The position numbers were made by a program, and so were the translations under genes. A stretch of 36,437 nucleotides of DNA from Chara braunii (Eukaryota > Streptophyta > Charophyceae > Charales > Characeae), in assembly GCA_003427395.1 (NCBI GenBank), contig BFEA01000013.1, positions 1,808,613 through 1,845,049 on the forward strand. The letters run 5' to 3'. This document shows, piece after piece, positions 1-10,275 of this stretch. The notes under the pieces are model-generated. The model ran no database searches. It was given only the letters and a program-made list of their open reading frames with translations, and was not told the origin of the DNA. The first letter of the stretch is position 1, and each line of letters begins with the position of its first letter.

Positions 1-262
1 AGAGGAGCAAGGCTCCGAGAAGCCTGTCTTACCACTGAAATAACTAAGATCAATGTGGTAAGAGGAGCGAGGCTCCGAGAAGCCTGCCTTACCACTGCAA
101 CAACAAAAGAAACAAGTAAGATAAGAGTAAGCGAGGTTCCGAGAAGCCTGCCTTATCACTACAACGATAAGAAAAAGGTGATAAGAGTAAGCGAGGCTCC
201 GAGAAGCCTGCCTTATCACCACAATGATAAGAAACAGGTGATAAGAGTAAGCGAGGCTCCGA
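1..262. repeat. Tandem array of 60-bp hairpin units (family HF1)
   Basis: About five units lie at a period near 60 bp. Each unit folds as an outer 8-bp stem, a spacer of about 7-8 nt, an inner stem AGGCT/AGCCT and the loop CCGAGA. The outer stem is GTGGTAAG/CTTACCAC at 55-62/88-95 but GTGATAAG/CTTATCAC at 178-185/212-219, so one base pair has changed on both sides. In the third unit the inner arm is AGGTT, which still pairs as a G-T wobble. The first unit is cut by the window edge. The last unit (from 238) stops inside its inner hairpin near 262 and similar units resume at 7598. The array is open in one frame with a 20-residue repeat, but I take that as a result of the 60-bp period and not as a gene. 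Confidence 0.85.
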
Positions 263-330
263 TGTTGGTGCGGATACCCTTATAAAGGTACTCGCACTGG
301 AATTTTGCAGTTGACAGAGAAATGGGTCGA
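263..330 (+). repeat. Start of dispersed repeat with ATACCC hairpin (family HF6, copy a)
   Basis: The sequence begins TGTTGG and then forms a hairpin: outer arms GTGCG/CGCAC (270-297) and inner arms TACC/GGTA around an AT loop. A short conserved tail follows (TTTTGCAGTTGACAG, 303-317). The same order of hairpin and tail occurs near 29055 and 34425. The hairpin alone also occurs at 16403. It starts where the 60-bp array stops, so this is probably the edge of an insertion. The right limit is uncertain. Confidence 0.5.
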
Positions 331-800
331 TTCATAATTAAATGGGAAGACCCCGCAAGTCGCAGGGGTTCGCGGACTAAGGATTCGGCGGTAACATCCA
401 GAATTAGAGAGTGTGCGGGCGCACAGGTTTGAGGCGCGCGTGATTTTTTCCTCTTTGATCGCAATGGAAGACGTGGCGTGGATTCCGGTCGACGTGCTTC
501 ATTATAATAGTTGTTTGTTTTGATTAAACTGACTAACCTATGGGCGTTCTTTTCTCTAGTCCCGCGTGGTATGGTGGACGGTTCAGTGAGCCTGTGTGGA
601 CTTACGCGGAATCCAGATGATGGGACCTGATGGATTTGGCTAAGGACGGGTAGCCGCGGCGAGGCCGGTAGGCTGACGCGAGTTTTTGGGTGGTCTTTTG
701 TGCGAGTGTGGGCCGGGAAGTGGCATAGGGTGTTTCCTTGGACCCAAGAGCCGGGCGCTACCTCTTTATTAGGAGATTCAAGCCCACTAGTACCAGGCTT

Positions 801-866
801 GAGTTTAGCCCTATAGGTTACAGCATCGGACTGGTACACCGCAGACGCAGGGATCGAGGCCAATAA
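801..866 (+). repeat. tRNA-like sequence (possible SINE head or tRNA relic)
   Basis: The stretch reads like a degraded tRNA. An A-box-like segment (TTAGCCCTATAGG) is followed by CATCGGACTGG, as in an anticodon arm, and then by CGCAGGGATCGAGG, which resembles a T-arm/B-box. The last part recurs almost exactly in the tRNA-like sequence at 35277-35358 (CACAGGGATCGAGG). No complete cloverleaf is visible, so it is not called a functional tRNA. Confidence 0.35.
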
Positions 867-906
867 CATGCAGTAAGGGAGCGGAGGAGCGAGGCGAAAA
901 GGGCTT

Positions 907-940
907 GAGGGGTTGATGGGCCTGTAAGGCCATCCCCCTC
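907..940. repeat. GC-rich hairpin
   Basis: Outer arms GAGGGG (907-912) and CCCCTC (935-940) enclose GATG/CATC and GCC/GGC around the loop TGTAA. Small unpaired bases sit on the left arm. It could be a terminator-like or repeat hairpin. No adjacent gene gives it a role. Confidence 0.6.
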
Positions 941-960
941 GCCTTTTGCTACTGCGGGGG

Positions 961-1092
961 CCGCGGTTTCCGCCCGACTACTGCACGCTTGGCAGTCGTT
1001 ATATATCTGTATATGTATAATTTGTTTATTGTGAGTTTTTGTTATTAATTTTTTTTTTTCTATTACGCCCGTGTGTGGGCGCGAAACCGCGG
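961..1092. repeat. Inverted repeat of about 15 bp flanking an AT-rich core
   Basis: The left arm CCGCGGTTTCCGCCC (961-975) is matched by the right arm GGGCGCGAAACCGCGG (1077-1092), with one bulged base. The roughly 100 bp between the arms is AT-rich and contains a T tract near 1050. No coding sequence is evident inside or beside it. Confidence 0.65.
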
Positions 1093-1597
1093 CGGGTACA
1101 CTCGTGAACTGTGAGATACGGGCAGGTGTTCGCCCCAGAGGGTGGGGCTTGATGAGTAGCACCAAACAGTTTGGATAGCCTAGGGCCGCGCAGGATCCGA
1201 CAGGCCGCGAGCTACTGTCACGGGCAAGTCCTTCGGGACATCTCGAGAGAAATTGGAACGATACAGAGTAGATTAGCCTGGCGCCCGTACGTGGTCGGCG
1301 CGTATAAATTGGAAGAAGGCCCGGGGCGCCGGGGCTTGGCTGTTTGGGCAGTTTCAGGCTTTTTTTTTTTTCCACATTTTGTTGTGGAATCGGGCGCTGC
1401 GTAGGGGCTGTGCCAATCGAGATGGCGCTGAGGACAGTGGGCGGGTCAGCGGAGATGATGACGACGAGGGCGGTTAGCGAACGAACCTGACCCGAGAACG
1501 GGACGAGGTGCGCCCGGAGGTGAAGACGAGGAAGGGACTACAGCGGGTCGGAGCTAGCGAGCGGGGCGGAGGTATGATCGAGGTGGGGGACGAGTGA

Positions 1598-1755
1598 AAC
1601 CGGGCGCAATATTGCGTCGGGTGCCTTCGACTTTGAGGAAGGCAGCAAAGGATGGAGACAAGGGTGAAGGAACCCGAACACGACTCTGTGCCGGGTGCAT
1701 TCACTATGAGGAGGGTGAGTGGCGGAGTGAACCCGGAGGGATCCCTACGCCGGGT
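1598..1755. repeat. Three consecutive hairpins with different stems (family HF8)
   Basis: Each hairpin is closed by ACC...GGT-type arms but has its own inside. At 1599-1622 the inner arms are CGCAAT/ATTGCG. At 1672-1696 the arms are ACCCG/CGGGT with CAC/GTG inside. At 1731-1755 the arms are ACCCGG/CCGGGT with AGGGA/TCCCT inside. The spacing is about 60-75 bp and each hairpin is followed by a GTGC- or TACATG-like segment. This matches the hairpin arrays elsewhere in the window. Confidence 0.6.
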
Positions 1756-1759
1756 ACAT

Positions 1760-3785
1760 GCGCAGAGCAGCGAGGCGCAGTGGTAGAAGGAAAAGGAGGC
1801 TGAACCCGGACGGGAGAACGGGCCAGGCACGTGTGGATCGAAGAGAGGGATGGCGGAGCTGAGTGGGGCTATGGCGGAGCGAAAAACGCTGATCTCGGCA
1901 GATTGTTGACTAAATCAAGCTAGGAAAGAAAGGAGATAGGGGTTTCTAATGATGGCGAATACAGATCTTTGGTTAGTTTGAGTGATAGGTTAGTAGACGT
2001 GGACTTAGTAGCGAAACGGGCTGCGCGCGGGGTGTAGAGGAAGCCGGATATGGCAGAAGGAAAACACGATACGGGCGGATTGAACTGTTAAGACGGGGTT
2101 TCTGGGGCGGGCAGCCGCGAATACGAGGCCAAATCAATGTGAGAGCTAGTAAAAAGAAAGGTTGAGCGAGAGTATAGGAAGCGCAGCTATGGCCAAAGTT
2201 GAAGGGCGCTCGAACCCAACCGTGCCTTGGTAAAGACGAACGAGTGGAGGCTCACTTCGAGGGTTGAGTGAATCTAGCCGTATTTACGGGCAGATTCAGT
2301 CAATCCTGGACGTCATATCGAGTGGGCAGTATGGGCTGACCAAGAGGCTGGAGACTTACCTGCTACTCGGAGTGCTACTAGTTCTGTCGAGAGAAGGGGC
2401 CTCATGTTAGCTCCGGTAGGCACGAATGAAGGAGCGGGAGTCGGAAGGGAACCAAGCCTCGAGCTACATCCTTGAGTCGTGCCTCGGTGTGACAGATGCG
2501 CAAGGGCAAGGGTCAGTGGGTAAAGGCACGACGGACGACACATATACGCAGAGGGAGAGAGAGAAGGCTCGTCTAGGACAGGTGATAGGGGAGGAAATAA
2601 GGACCGAGCTCCAGTGTACCCGTCCATGCTCCAGTGCCAAGTTCGTTTCTGCTGCATGAGGGACGCCTAGTTGCGCAGCGCGCGACAACTACTAGTCCCG
2701 CCTATGATTACGGCCGCCACCACGAGTGAAAGGTTTGCGCTACTCAAGATCCGAAGTCGAGCCCTAGCCTGTAGATGCGAACCGACATGTCAAATGTGGG
2801 GTGAATCTGAGCTACTGGTTGTGTTGATGCTGGTATGGTTACTGCTGACCTGCACCGCTGTATGCGACTGGAGTTGCAGACAGGGCATAAATTACTGTTA
2901 CTGGCTACCGTCACGAGTGCCTATTGAGTGTGAGGCTCAACTGTGGACTGAGTGTGGGCTGCAGGAGCCGGCAACTAATGCTGTTGCTGGTGATCGCCGC
3001 TGGGCAAAGTAGCCGCTGACTGGTGCGTCCGGGCACAGACGACGGCTGCTGCTGCTGATGACCATGGCTAGACCATGACTGTATACTGCGCATTGGTTGT
3101 TACTATCGAAGACAGTTACTAAGGTTGCCCCTCATTGCAGGGGATCATCGCTGCATATTGCTGCTGGCGACAACTGTAGCTGGCTATACAAACTACGACA
3201 AGGCCTACGTACTGTGTGTGAGGATTATTGTCCGCTGTAAGCTGTATGTGGTATGTCGCCATAGTTTGGTGTTGAATGTTGCATATTGTTGTGCATTGAT
3301 GCCCACAACTGGCCACACCTGCGAACCACTGATACCACTGATAGGGCGTGAGCTACTGCCGCCGGCAACCGCTGGTGTTGCTGTTAACTGCTGTCAGATG
3401 CTGCTGCTGAGAATTGGGTACGGAATGTTACCCTCGTTACTGGTTGCCACTACGTATGGCTGTAGCCCCTAAAGGCTGAGGCAAGTTGTTGGGTGGCCAC
3501 AAACGAGCCAAGGAGAGGCGTTGAGGCTCGGGGAAGGGACTAGACCGGACAAGAAGGAGGATGGCGTTGCAAGTTAGGGGATCACGAGGGGTTTGATTTC
3601 CAGCAATCTGACGCCGGATTGACCAAGCTGTCATACTGCTTGACCACCATTGCGGGGTCCTGAGGCGCACGAAAATTACAAGGCCCTCTCCTGCGAGTCT
3701 GAGTGCACCTCTCTTGGATCTGAGAGTCTCAAAGCTTCTCCTTCTGCCCTTCTTACTCTAAGTCTAGTCTGTTGGATCTGAGAGG
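1760..3785. other. No recognisable gene; degenerate repeat DNA
   Basis: Open frames here are short, overlap on both strands and show no family motif. The part from about 2670 to 3470 is rich in CTG, GTTACTG and GCTACTG words and looks like a decayed simple or tandem repeat. I could not define a repeat unit or a promoter in it. Confidence 0.5.
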
Positions 3786-3789
3786 AAGG

Positions 3790-3910
3790 CGCCAGGCGGG
3801 ATTGCAACCCGTAGGACCACAGCAAGACTCTGTGGGGAGTCATCCCACCGATTGCGGGAGCTCTGTCGGAACTCAGGAGGAGTTCTGGAGGCAGGGAACT
3901 GACAGGTAAC
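3790..3910 (-). repeat. Conserved tail of the dispersed repeat family, minus-strand copy
   Basis: Read on the minus strand, 3840-3900 matches the plus-strand tails at about 14010-14065 and 32603-32655. The shared words are TTCCCTGCCTCCAGA, CTCCTGA and GAGCTCCCGCAATCG. In all three copies this tail lies after an array of hairpins, so it is a useful landmark for the 3' part of the element. It holds no coding sequence. Confidence 0.75.
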
Positions 3911-4180
3911 CATTGCTTTCCCTCTATACACCTAAGCTATAACCCTTATCTGTATTTCTCATTGCATCTCTGACTGGATATATGATGCACAACCCTACTT
4001 TTTTTTTTTTTTTTTTGACTTTCAGAACACTGAACACGACTAAGTAAAGGAATGTCTGTTCAAGTTTCAGTTTCAACTTTATTGATTGTGTGAATTCAGA
4101 TTGCTGAAAAGAACTGCATTTGGGGAAAGGCAGGATGGAGGGTTGTTTTGCTTGAGGGTTGAGTGGGTCATTAAGGCTGG

Positions 4181-5100
4181 GAGGTCCCCATAAGTTTGGG
4201 GAGACGCAGTGCTTTGTTTCATTTTTTGTTTGCATGGAGAAACAGACCCTTCTATAAGTTTAGGGGGTCTGATTACTCTGGAGGCTGGGATGTCCCCATA
4301 AGTTTGGGGAGACCCAGTGCTATGGTTTGCATGGAGGGTCAGGCTGTTCTATAAGTTTAGGTGGCCTGACTGTTCTGGCTTGTGAGGGCCGACTGGGGAT
4401 GACTTTTCAGGCACCAAGTGCATTTTGTAAGTTCAGGTGCCTTGGCCGCCTTGCTTATTTTGGGTTTTCTTCTGTTTATTTTTTCTCTAAACGAGAAAGT
4501 CTGAGTTGTTCTATAAGTTTAGCTGGCTCAGTCTCTTCCTGCTTTATTATGAGAAAATGAACTTGACAAAGGGCAGATTGTTTTGTAAGTTCAGGTGATC
4601 TAGCCCAGTGCCACACACAGAATGGATCAGGCATAAATTAATCACGCAGAGAGCCCAACTGTTCTGTAAGTTCAGGTGGTCTGACTCAAAGCCTCGCACA
4701 TGCTGGAATCCAAAGGTTACAACTTGGCTATATTTTATTATTATTCTATCTAAAAACGAGTTAATCAGACTGTTCTATAAGTTTAGGTGGTCTAACTATA
4801 GCCTATCACAACCTGAAGAGAGTATAGCTAAGAATAAAATTGGTGGTAAACTGGGGCAGACTGAACTTAAGTTAGTTTTGTCATATGCAGTCTTAGAAGA
4901 CAAAGGAGAAGACGGGTACATATAACTTGAATATCTTAAACAGTTCAGGGCGACTAGAGTGGTCTAGTCATGTGCCCAAGGAAGAGAAAAGTAGTTGTGC
5001 CCTCTGTTCGTGTATATTCACTGACAAGTCAGGTTCATTTCATAAGTTTGGGTGTCCTGACTCTATGCCTCGTTAAGTAAGATTCATTCCATAAGTTTGG
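4181..5100. repeat. Array of 11 hairpins with an invariant TAAGTT loop (family HF2)
   Basis: The hexamer TAAGTT occurs at 4191, 4255, 4299, 4352, 4428, 4514, 4586, 4667, 4778, 5043 and 5092, each time closed by complementary bases. Closing arms include TCCCCA/TGGGGA (4185, 4293), CTA/TAG (4252, 4349, 4511, 4775), CTG/CAG (4664), TG/CA (4426, 4584), CCA/TGG (5089) and TCA/TGG with one wobble (5040). Most also have outer arms that differ but still pair: AGACCC/GGGTCT (4244), GTCAGGC/GCCTGAC (4338), AGGCACC/GGTGCCT (4409), CTGAG/CTCAG (4501), AGAT/ATCT within GGGC/GCCC (4571), AGAC/GTCT (4767) and GTCAGG/CCTGAC (5028). An internal loop such as TGTT/GTG separates the two stem segments. Confidence 0.85.
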
Positions 5101-5394
5101 GTGGCCTGACCTTATGCCTTATGTAAGTAGGGTATTAGGGGTTAAGTTACTAAAGGACCATGAACTATTGGTTGTTGGAATGAACTTGGATGGTGAGAGT
5201 ACTTACATTTGTGGTCTGGCCTGCATGTGGTTGAGTGAGGCTGTTACCCTGGCTGAGCTTTAGTTTGATAGGTAGCTGCTTTAGTTGCTCGCCACGTGCT
5301 AGAGCGATAGGAGTTAGTTTCAATTCCTGCATTTTCTGTAGTAACTTTTTTTACTTAGGTCAATTCCTGCATTTTATGGGATCATTTTTTTTGT

Positions 5395-5965
5395 ACTTGG
5401 CTTTGTATAAATCTTGGCAAGCTACTTTCTCTACGGGAAGCGCTGCCGAAATTTCTACAAATCCAAGGAGTTAGTCAGATTTTGACTTGTCAAAAGTTCA
5501 ACTTGTCTTTCTTATATCTGACTTAGTAAAAATCGGGGAAGTCTCCTTTTCTAAAGGGAGTGCTGCCCAAATTTTTGTTAATTCAGGGAGTTAGACAAAA
5601 ATTGGACTTTGAGAAGTCAAATGTTACTTTTCAATTCTGGACTTAGCCTTGTATAAATTTTGGAATAACACTTTTCTAGAGAGAGTGCTGCCGAAATTTC
5701 TGCAAAACTAAGGAGTTAGTTAAATCTTGTCTAAAGTTGAACTCAAGTTGTCTTTTGAAGTTCATATCTGACTTAGTATAAATCTGGGAAGTCTCCCTTT
5801 CTAAAAGGAATGATGCCCAAATTTTTACTAATTAAGGGAGTTAGACAAAATTGGACTTTCCAGAATTAAAGTTTATTTCTGCTTTCATATTTTGGACTTA
5901 TATAAATCCTGGAAAGACATTTTCCCTACAGGAAGCGCTTCCGAAATTTTTAAAAGGAGATCGAT
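5395..5965. repeat. Five tandem units of roughly 110-125 bp with long imperfect hairpins (family HF3)
   Basis: Each unit has the order: TATAAAT or TAAAAAT, GGNA, a pyrimidine-rich stretch ending CTA, GGGAG or GGAAG, TGCTGCC and AAATTT, then AAGGAGTTAG. AAAT and ATTT frame the unit, GGCA pairs with TGCC in the first unit, and CTCC pairs with GGGAG in the second. The copies have diverged, but the folding order is kept. There is no coding signal. Confidence 0.65.
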
Positions 5966-6209
5966 TATATTTTGACAGGTGACAATTTTTTATAGTCCAC
6001 TCTGTATGGGGGAGATTCTGCCATGTTGCTTAGAGGTAGGCTTAGATATAGTTGACTGGATGATTTGGATAAGATCACGATATGAAGATTGTTCTCCATG
6101 GACTTATAGATTTAGCCGGGGGCATTGACATGTCATGTATTACAGGTCCTCTTGATCGTTTGACTCAAGGTCCGGACTAGATTCAGCTTGATCCCTTGAG
6201 GGTCATCAT

Positions 6210-6228
6210 CTGTTATCATTGATAACAG
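6210..6228. repeat. CTGTTATC/GATAACAG hairpin (family HF5, copy 1)
   Basis: An 8-bp perfect stem encloses a 3-nt loop (ATT). The same stem with different loops occurs at 8286, 11673 and 30269. The arms are conserved while the loop varies, the opposite of the TAAGTT family. Confidence 0.8.
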
Positions 6229-6239
6229 GTCGGTTGCCG

Positions 6240-7234
6240 ATTCGTCGGTCTACGACTCAATTCCAACTCACCCTCCACACTCAATCTAAAAGGCTTTAGC
6301 CCTAGTGATTTTCATTGTTTCATTAAGGTTTCACCCATACTTTTATTGAATGGCCATTTAACAAAGGTACTGAGTATTTAATCAAGGTTAGTTGGACAAG
6401 AGGTTGGGGCGTGCATGGCTAAAGCGAGGGGTATGAGTGTCGAGAATGGTTGAAGTTGACCCCGTGTAGTGCATGGACTTTCTGGTTGAATCTTTGATGT
6501 GATTGCAGGTATGCTTGGTGATTCGGACTTGGGATTTGATTGTCTGCGAGTGTTTCGTGCGGTCTATTGCGACCGCACGTAAGGGTTAAACAAATTATGT
6601 GTTCGAGAGAAAAGGGAGATCCTCTTTTATCCTTTGCTTTTTAGAGATTTTTATAGTCGGACGTTGGTCCTGGACCGGGTTTCAAGGTCCTTGTCCAGAA
6701 CATCCCAAGCCCTAGACTCTGTAGGAAGGAATTTGCCCCCGTGCAGAGCCTATTTGCCTTGCCAACCGAGACGCTCAGACCAAAGGCTGGAGGTCTCGCG
6801 GCGGCTGCACGACTATTCCTTCAGCCGTGCAATGTCGTGAGGGACTAGACCCTCCCGACACTTCAAGTCTGACACTTGAGTGTCATAAGCGGTACTCGGA
6901 TCCACGAGGGACCGCTTGATTATGGGCACTACATAGTACGCCATCATTGCGACTGCTTGCGTACACTTGCATTGGGAATCAGTATGTGTAGGCCCTGTGT
7001 CCGCGCGGTTTTATACTAAGTCTCGCACGCGACGCCTATCCGATTTCCGCATCGGAAAGTTATGGGATAACTACTAAAGAGACTAAAAGTGTTGTCGCGT
7101 TGTTCGGTGTGTGTGTGAGTGTTTTACTGTTGCGTTCGTGGAGTGGTGTATGCGTGGTGAGTGGGATATGTCCTAGTCGACCGACGACGAGTCGCGCTTG
7201 AGACCTCAGCCCCCCAAGATGTCGGTTCTCGTGC
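6240..7234. other. No recognisable gene; interior of minus-strand repeat element
   Basis: This stretch lies between the HF5 hairpin and the tRNA-like domain, in the same relative place as 11110-11670 in the plus-strand copy. Open frames are short and show no family motif. I see no RNA gene or tandem repeat. Confidence 0.45.
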
Positions 7235-7495
7235 GGGTTCGATAGAGGCGTACTACTGCGCGTACCCCCTATGCTACAGCGAACGAGAAACGCCCTCGGT
7301 TGGTCCACCTCTGCGATTGCAACTGATTAGCTTTCGTACCGTGGACTGGTAGCTCGGCGGGGATACGCCCCACCAAAGGGAGGTGACAGCTCCCGTAAGG
7401 TGGAGGTAAGTCGCGCCTCACGTAGGCCCTATCCTGTCATAGGGGTTCGCGAGAGGTATGGCTGGCGCACTCGGTCGGAGCGGCTTGCGGAAGCT
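7235..7495 (+). repeat. tRNA-like A-box/B-box domain with a central hairpin (copy A1)
   Basis: This domain of about 250 bp occurs four times: here, at 8965-9215, and inverted at 10862-11110 and 29455-29705. It has an A-box-like TAGCTCGGCGGG (7350-7361) and a B-box-like GGGGTTCGCGAG (7442-7453) on the plus strand, as in an internal RNA polymerase III promoter. Between them is a hairpin with outer arms CCACC/GGTGG (7370-7374/7399-7403) and inner arms GGGAG/CTCCC (7378-7382/7390-7394). The word GAGGTAAG follows the hairpin. It may derive from a tRNA or SINE, and no full cloverleaf was found. Confidence 0.6.
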
Positions 7496-7597
7496 CCATG
7501 TATATTTGCGACGAGGATTTAGACCAACTTCTGCGTGACGCGGCCGGGAGGGTCTCGCGCTGCCCTGGTGCGATGCCGGACCGATGCGCTCGACACG

Positions 7598-7770
7598 GAG
7601 AAACCTGCCTTATCACCACAACGATAAGAAACAATGTGATAAGAGGAGTGAGGCTCCGAGAAGCTCGCCTTATTACCATTTTGCCTTGCTCCAATGCAGG
7701 ATAATGAATAGGAGAAGTAAGACCCTCGAGGTCTGTCCTATCACAAGTAGACGATGGAAAAATCCCGAGC
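7598..7770. repeat. Resumption of the 60-bp hairpin array (HF1)
   Basis: The sequence from 7598 matches the second half of the 60-bp unit that breaks off at 262. A further unit at 7637-7675 has outer arms GTGATAAG/CTTATTAC, which pair with one wobble. The next unit (about 7709-7742) has a new outer stem ATAGGA/TCCTAT and a new inner stem AGACC/GGTCT around CTCGA, keeping the same architecture. Confidence 0.7.
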
Positions 7771-8285
7771 GGTCTACCATATTACTACTAACCTTCTCAA
7801 TAAAATTGGATCAATCAATTACCAACAGACTGTTTCTGATTCTATTGAGGAGAGGATACTGAGATCTTGACCCTGAGAGACTTATCACTTTATCTTGGAA
7901 CTTCTGATTTGTTTTTTATCATGTGATCCTTCTCCAAGATGAATTGACGACATTGTTTGTGCTTGTCATGAAAAGAACCAAGAAAAGGGGTTGTGATAAA
8001 CAACCTTAAAAGATAACTTATATAGGATCACTGGGTCGGAAGAGCTGGGAATGAACTTTGTTCATTACCCAAACCCATAAGACAACAGCCTGACAGTTAG
8101 GTAAGGATAGAGGCTAGACAGTGGGTCACCGGTGAGCATCGATCTTTAGGTCACAAATCTAGAATGAATTATCTAAACCTTAGGATAAGAAAAAGGATGT
8201 TAAGTTTCTTTCAGACTGTGTTGTGTCTATAGATTTCATCACACTTGGAGAAGATTACGGAAGAAAACCGTAAGGAACTGCAATT

Positions 8286-8305
8286 CTGTTATCATTGGAT
8301 AACAG
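8286..8305. repeat. CTGTTATC/GATAACAG hairpin (HF5, copy 2)
   Basis: The same 8-bp stem as at 6210, with the loop ATTG. It is followed by CGGTAGAATTCCGACTCAACC, similar to the flank of the copy at 6210 (GTCGG then CGACTCAA). Confidence 0.8.
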
Positions 8306-8964
8306 GTCGGTAGAATTCCGACTCAACCTCCACATGGCTTGATACCCACACCTAAGACAAAACCTAAAAAAGAAAATTGACAGATCTTCCCCTGTACCTT
8401 AACCTAAATTGTCGAAATCATCTCTCAAAGGTCTTTGAAAAGGTGAAGGGCTCGATAATAGGACCCAGGAGCAAGAAGGAGTGTTGTTTTCAAGGTTTTG
8501 GGAAGTGAGGAACTTAATATGAATAGGTTAAACGCTGACGCTTGTAGCGCATTCTGTGTTTTGCATTTGTATGCGTGTATGTGTTTTCTTGCATCTGCAC
8601 AGGTGTTGGGCAGTGAACTGTCTTTTCCGGACTTAAAGTCACCTGCGATATCCGGACACAAGGCACTGCAATTGTGAAAGTGAGATCTACCGCTTATTCG
8701 CTCTTTTGATATACATATGTACTTATATATGTCTATGAACAAGTCCACACTCTGGTCTGAGCTTAGGAAGGTTATTGTCTGGGATTTTGTTGAGATCTTG
8801 AGAGAGTGAGAGATTACAAAAGGGTTTGGACTTTGACATTTTCTCGTATGGTCAACGAAGGAACATAGATTCTTTATCATATTTAGCTAATCGTGGAAGA
8901 TTGTCCGGAATAGTCGACTTGATAAGAATAGTTGGTCCGAGGGAGTTAGTACCTCGAGCCACAA

Positions 8965-9215
8965 TATACAAGTCAGTCTTAAGGCGTTCTACCGCGCGTA
9001 TGCCTATGCTACGGCGATGGAGAAAAACGTCATCGGTTGGCCTATCTCTGCGATTGTATGTAAGAGTCTTCGCACGTGGGTCGGTAGCTCAGCAGGGATC
9101 CGCCCGCCTAAGGGATACTCCCGCAGGTGGAGGTAAGTTGTACCTCACGGGATCTCTAACCTGTCGTAAGGATTCGCGAGAGGTATAGCACGCGCGCACG
9201 GTCGGAGTGGTGTTT
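8965..9215 (+). repeat. tRNA-like A-box/B-box domain with a central hairpin (copy A2)
   Basis: The plus strand carries TAGCTCAGCAGG (9085-9096), a good match to the tRNA A-box, and GGATTCGCG (9170-9178) as a B-box-like element. The central hairpin has outer arms CCGCCT/AGGTGG (9104-9109/9125-9130) with one G-T wobble, and inner arms GGG/CCC. The outer arms differ from those of the other copies yet still pair. The neighbouring sequence 9230-9330 also matches, in reverse, the region upstream of the copy at 29455. Confidence 0.65.
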
Positions 9216-9539
9216 TGCATAGGTGACAAAAGACTCTTGCATGATATGACCGTGAGGTCCGACACAAGAATTACTTTGCGTCTGGGTGTGGGACCGCCGC
9301 GTGCAACAGGTGCCGCCGTTGCTAGGGATCTCGCTTCCAAGCCGAGGTCCTTAGTGAACTGACTCGGGTACGGTAAGTCGATGATTCAGGCAAAACGACA
9401 AATACAACTTATTAGGCTAAAACTTGAGTTACAAATGTGAAGAGTGGGCTGGTAATATAGGTGGGGCTCCTATCGGCAAGAATCACCTTAGAAAGTAGAT
9501 AGTCCTCTGAGAATAATTTGAGGTTATCAGGGGCCGTTC

Positions 9540-10099
9540 AAAGGACAAAAGTGTTAGGTCACTCCTAGGACGACATTAATTAAATTGTGTCCGCACTTTA
9601 AATGACACTCAAAGGTCGTGGGACCGTTGCTGGGAGACGAAGAGGCGGAAGGTTAGGAAAGGCAGCCGAAAGAACCATAAATTTAACCAAAGAACGAGGA
9701 AACTGGGAGGAAGAAGCAGATGAAGGACCAGGGGAGAAGTAGGAATGGTTGAGAGCACGTAAACATCAGGAGGAATGGCGTGAACGCACTCCTTCACCAG
9801 GGAAGATGGCTTACTATTCCTATAAATATGAGAGGCGTTACGACGCGTCTCCACCACGTTTTGAATCACCTAGCCGACCTCGCTTCGGACCTTACACACC
9901 GCCGTCTTCCTCGGCTAAGGAGAGACAACTGACGATCCTTCCTCTGCCACGCTTATCAACAGCACAGTCAACGCCTCACGTTCCGGACCCTCCTGTTGTT
10001 TCCCAATCTACGTCGCCTGACAAGAGATTATGTATCTCTCTTGATGTTTTTGATATGCCACATAGAAATTTGTTGATTGGTATTCTACTCATTATATAG
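9540..10099 (+). pseudogene. Open reading frame of unknown function with one in-frame stop
   Basis: A continuous frame runs through an Arg/Gly/Glu-rich stretch, is broken by TAG at 9740-9742, and continues to 10099 as a Ser/Pro-rich, Tyr/Arg-rich segment (for example PRFESPSRPRFGPY). The composition resembles a disordered tail, and the TAG could be a mutated CAG. I recognise no domain. It may be a relic of a retroelement gag or chance coding. The start is not defined. Confidence 0.25.
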
Positions 10100-10275
10100 A
10101 AAAATTATATGTAAAAAAAAAAACGAAAGGGCACGATAATGGGACAAAATAAAGGTGGTCGGTTGATCCTGAGCTTGACAAACAAAACTGTCAGTCTTAG
10201 TGATATTTAAATGAAGGGAAAGTGGGTTGGATTGTGTTGTGTAACAAATAGGCGGAGTATATCAACAAGAACAAG

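Noticed and set aside
55-285. 20-residue repeat protein in the first array
   Set aside because: The frame is open only because the unit is 60 bp. The hairpin pattern explains the conservation better, and no start context or flanking gene supports it.
2671-3472. Cys-rich secreted proteins
   Set aside because: Open frames overlap on both strands, have no signal or conserved pattern, and lie in CTG-rich degenerate repeats.
4181-5100. CRISPR array
   Set aside because: Spacing is irregular, repeats are only a six-base loop with changing stems, and the host is eukaryotic.
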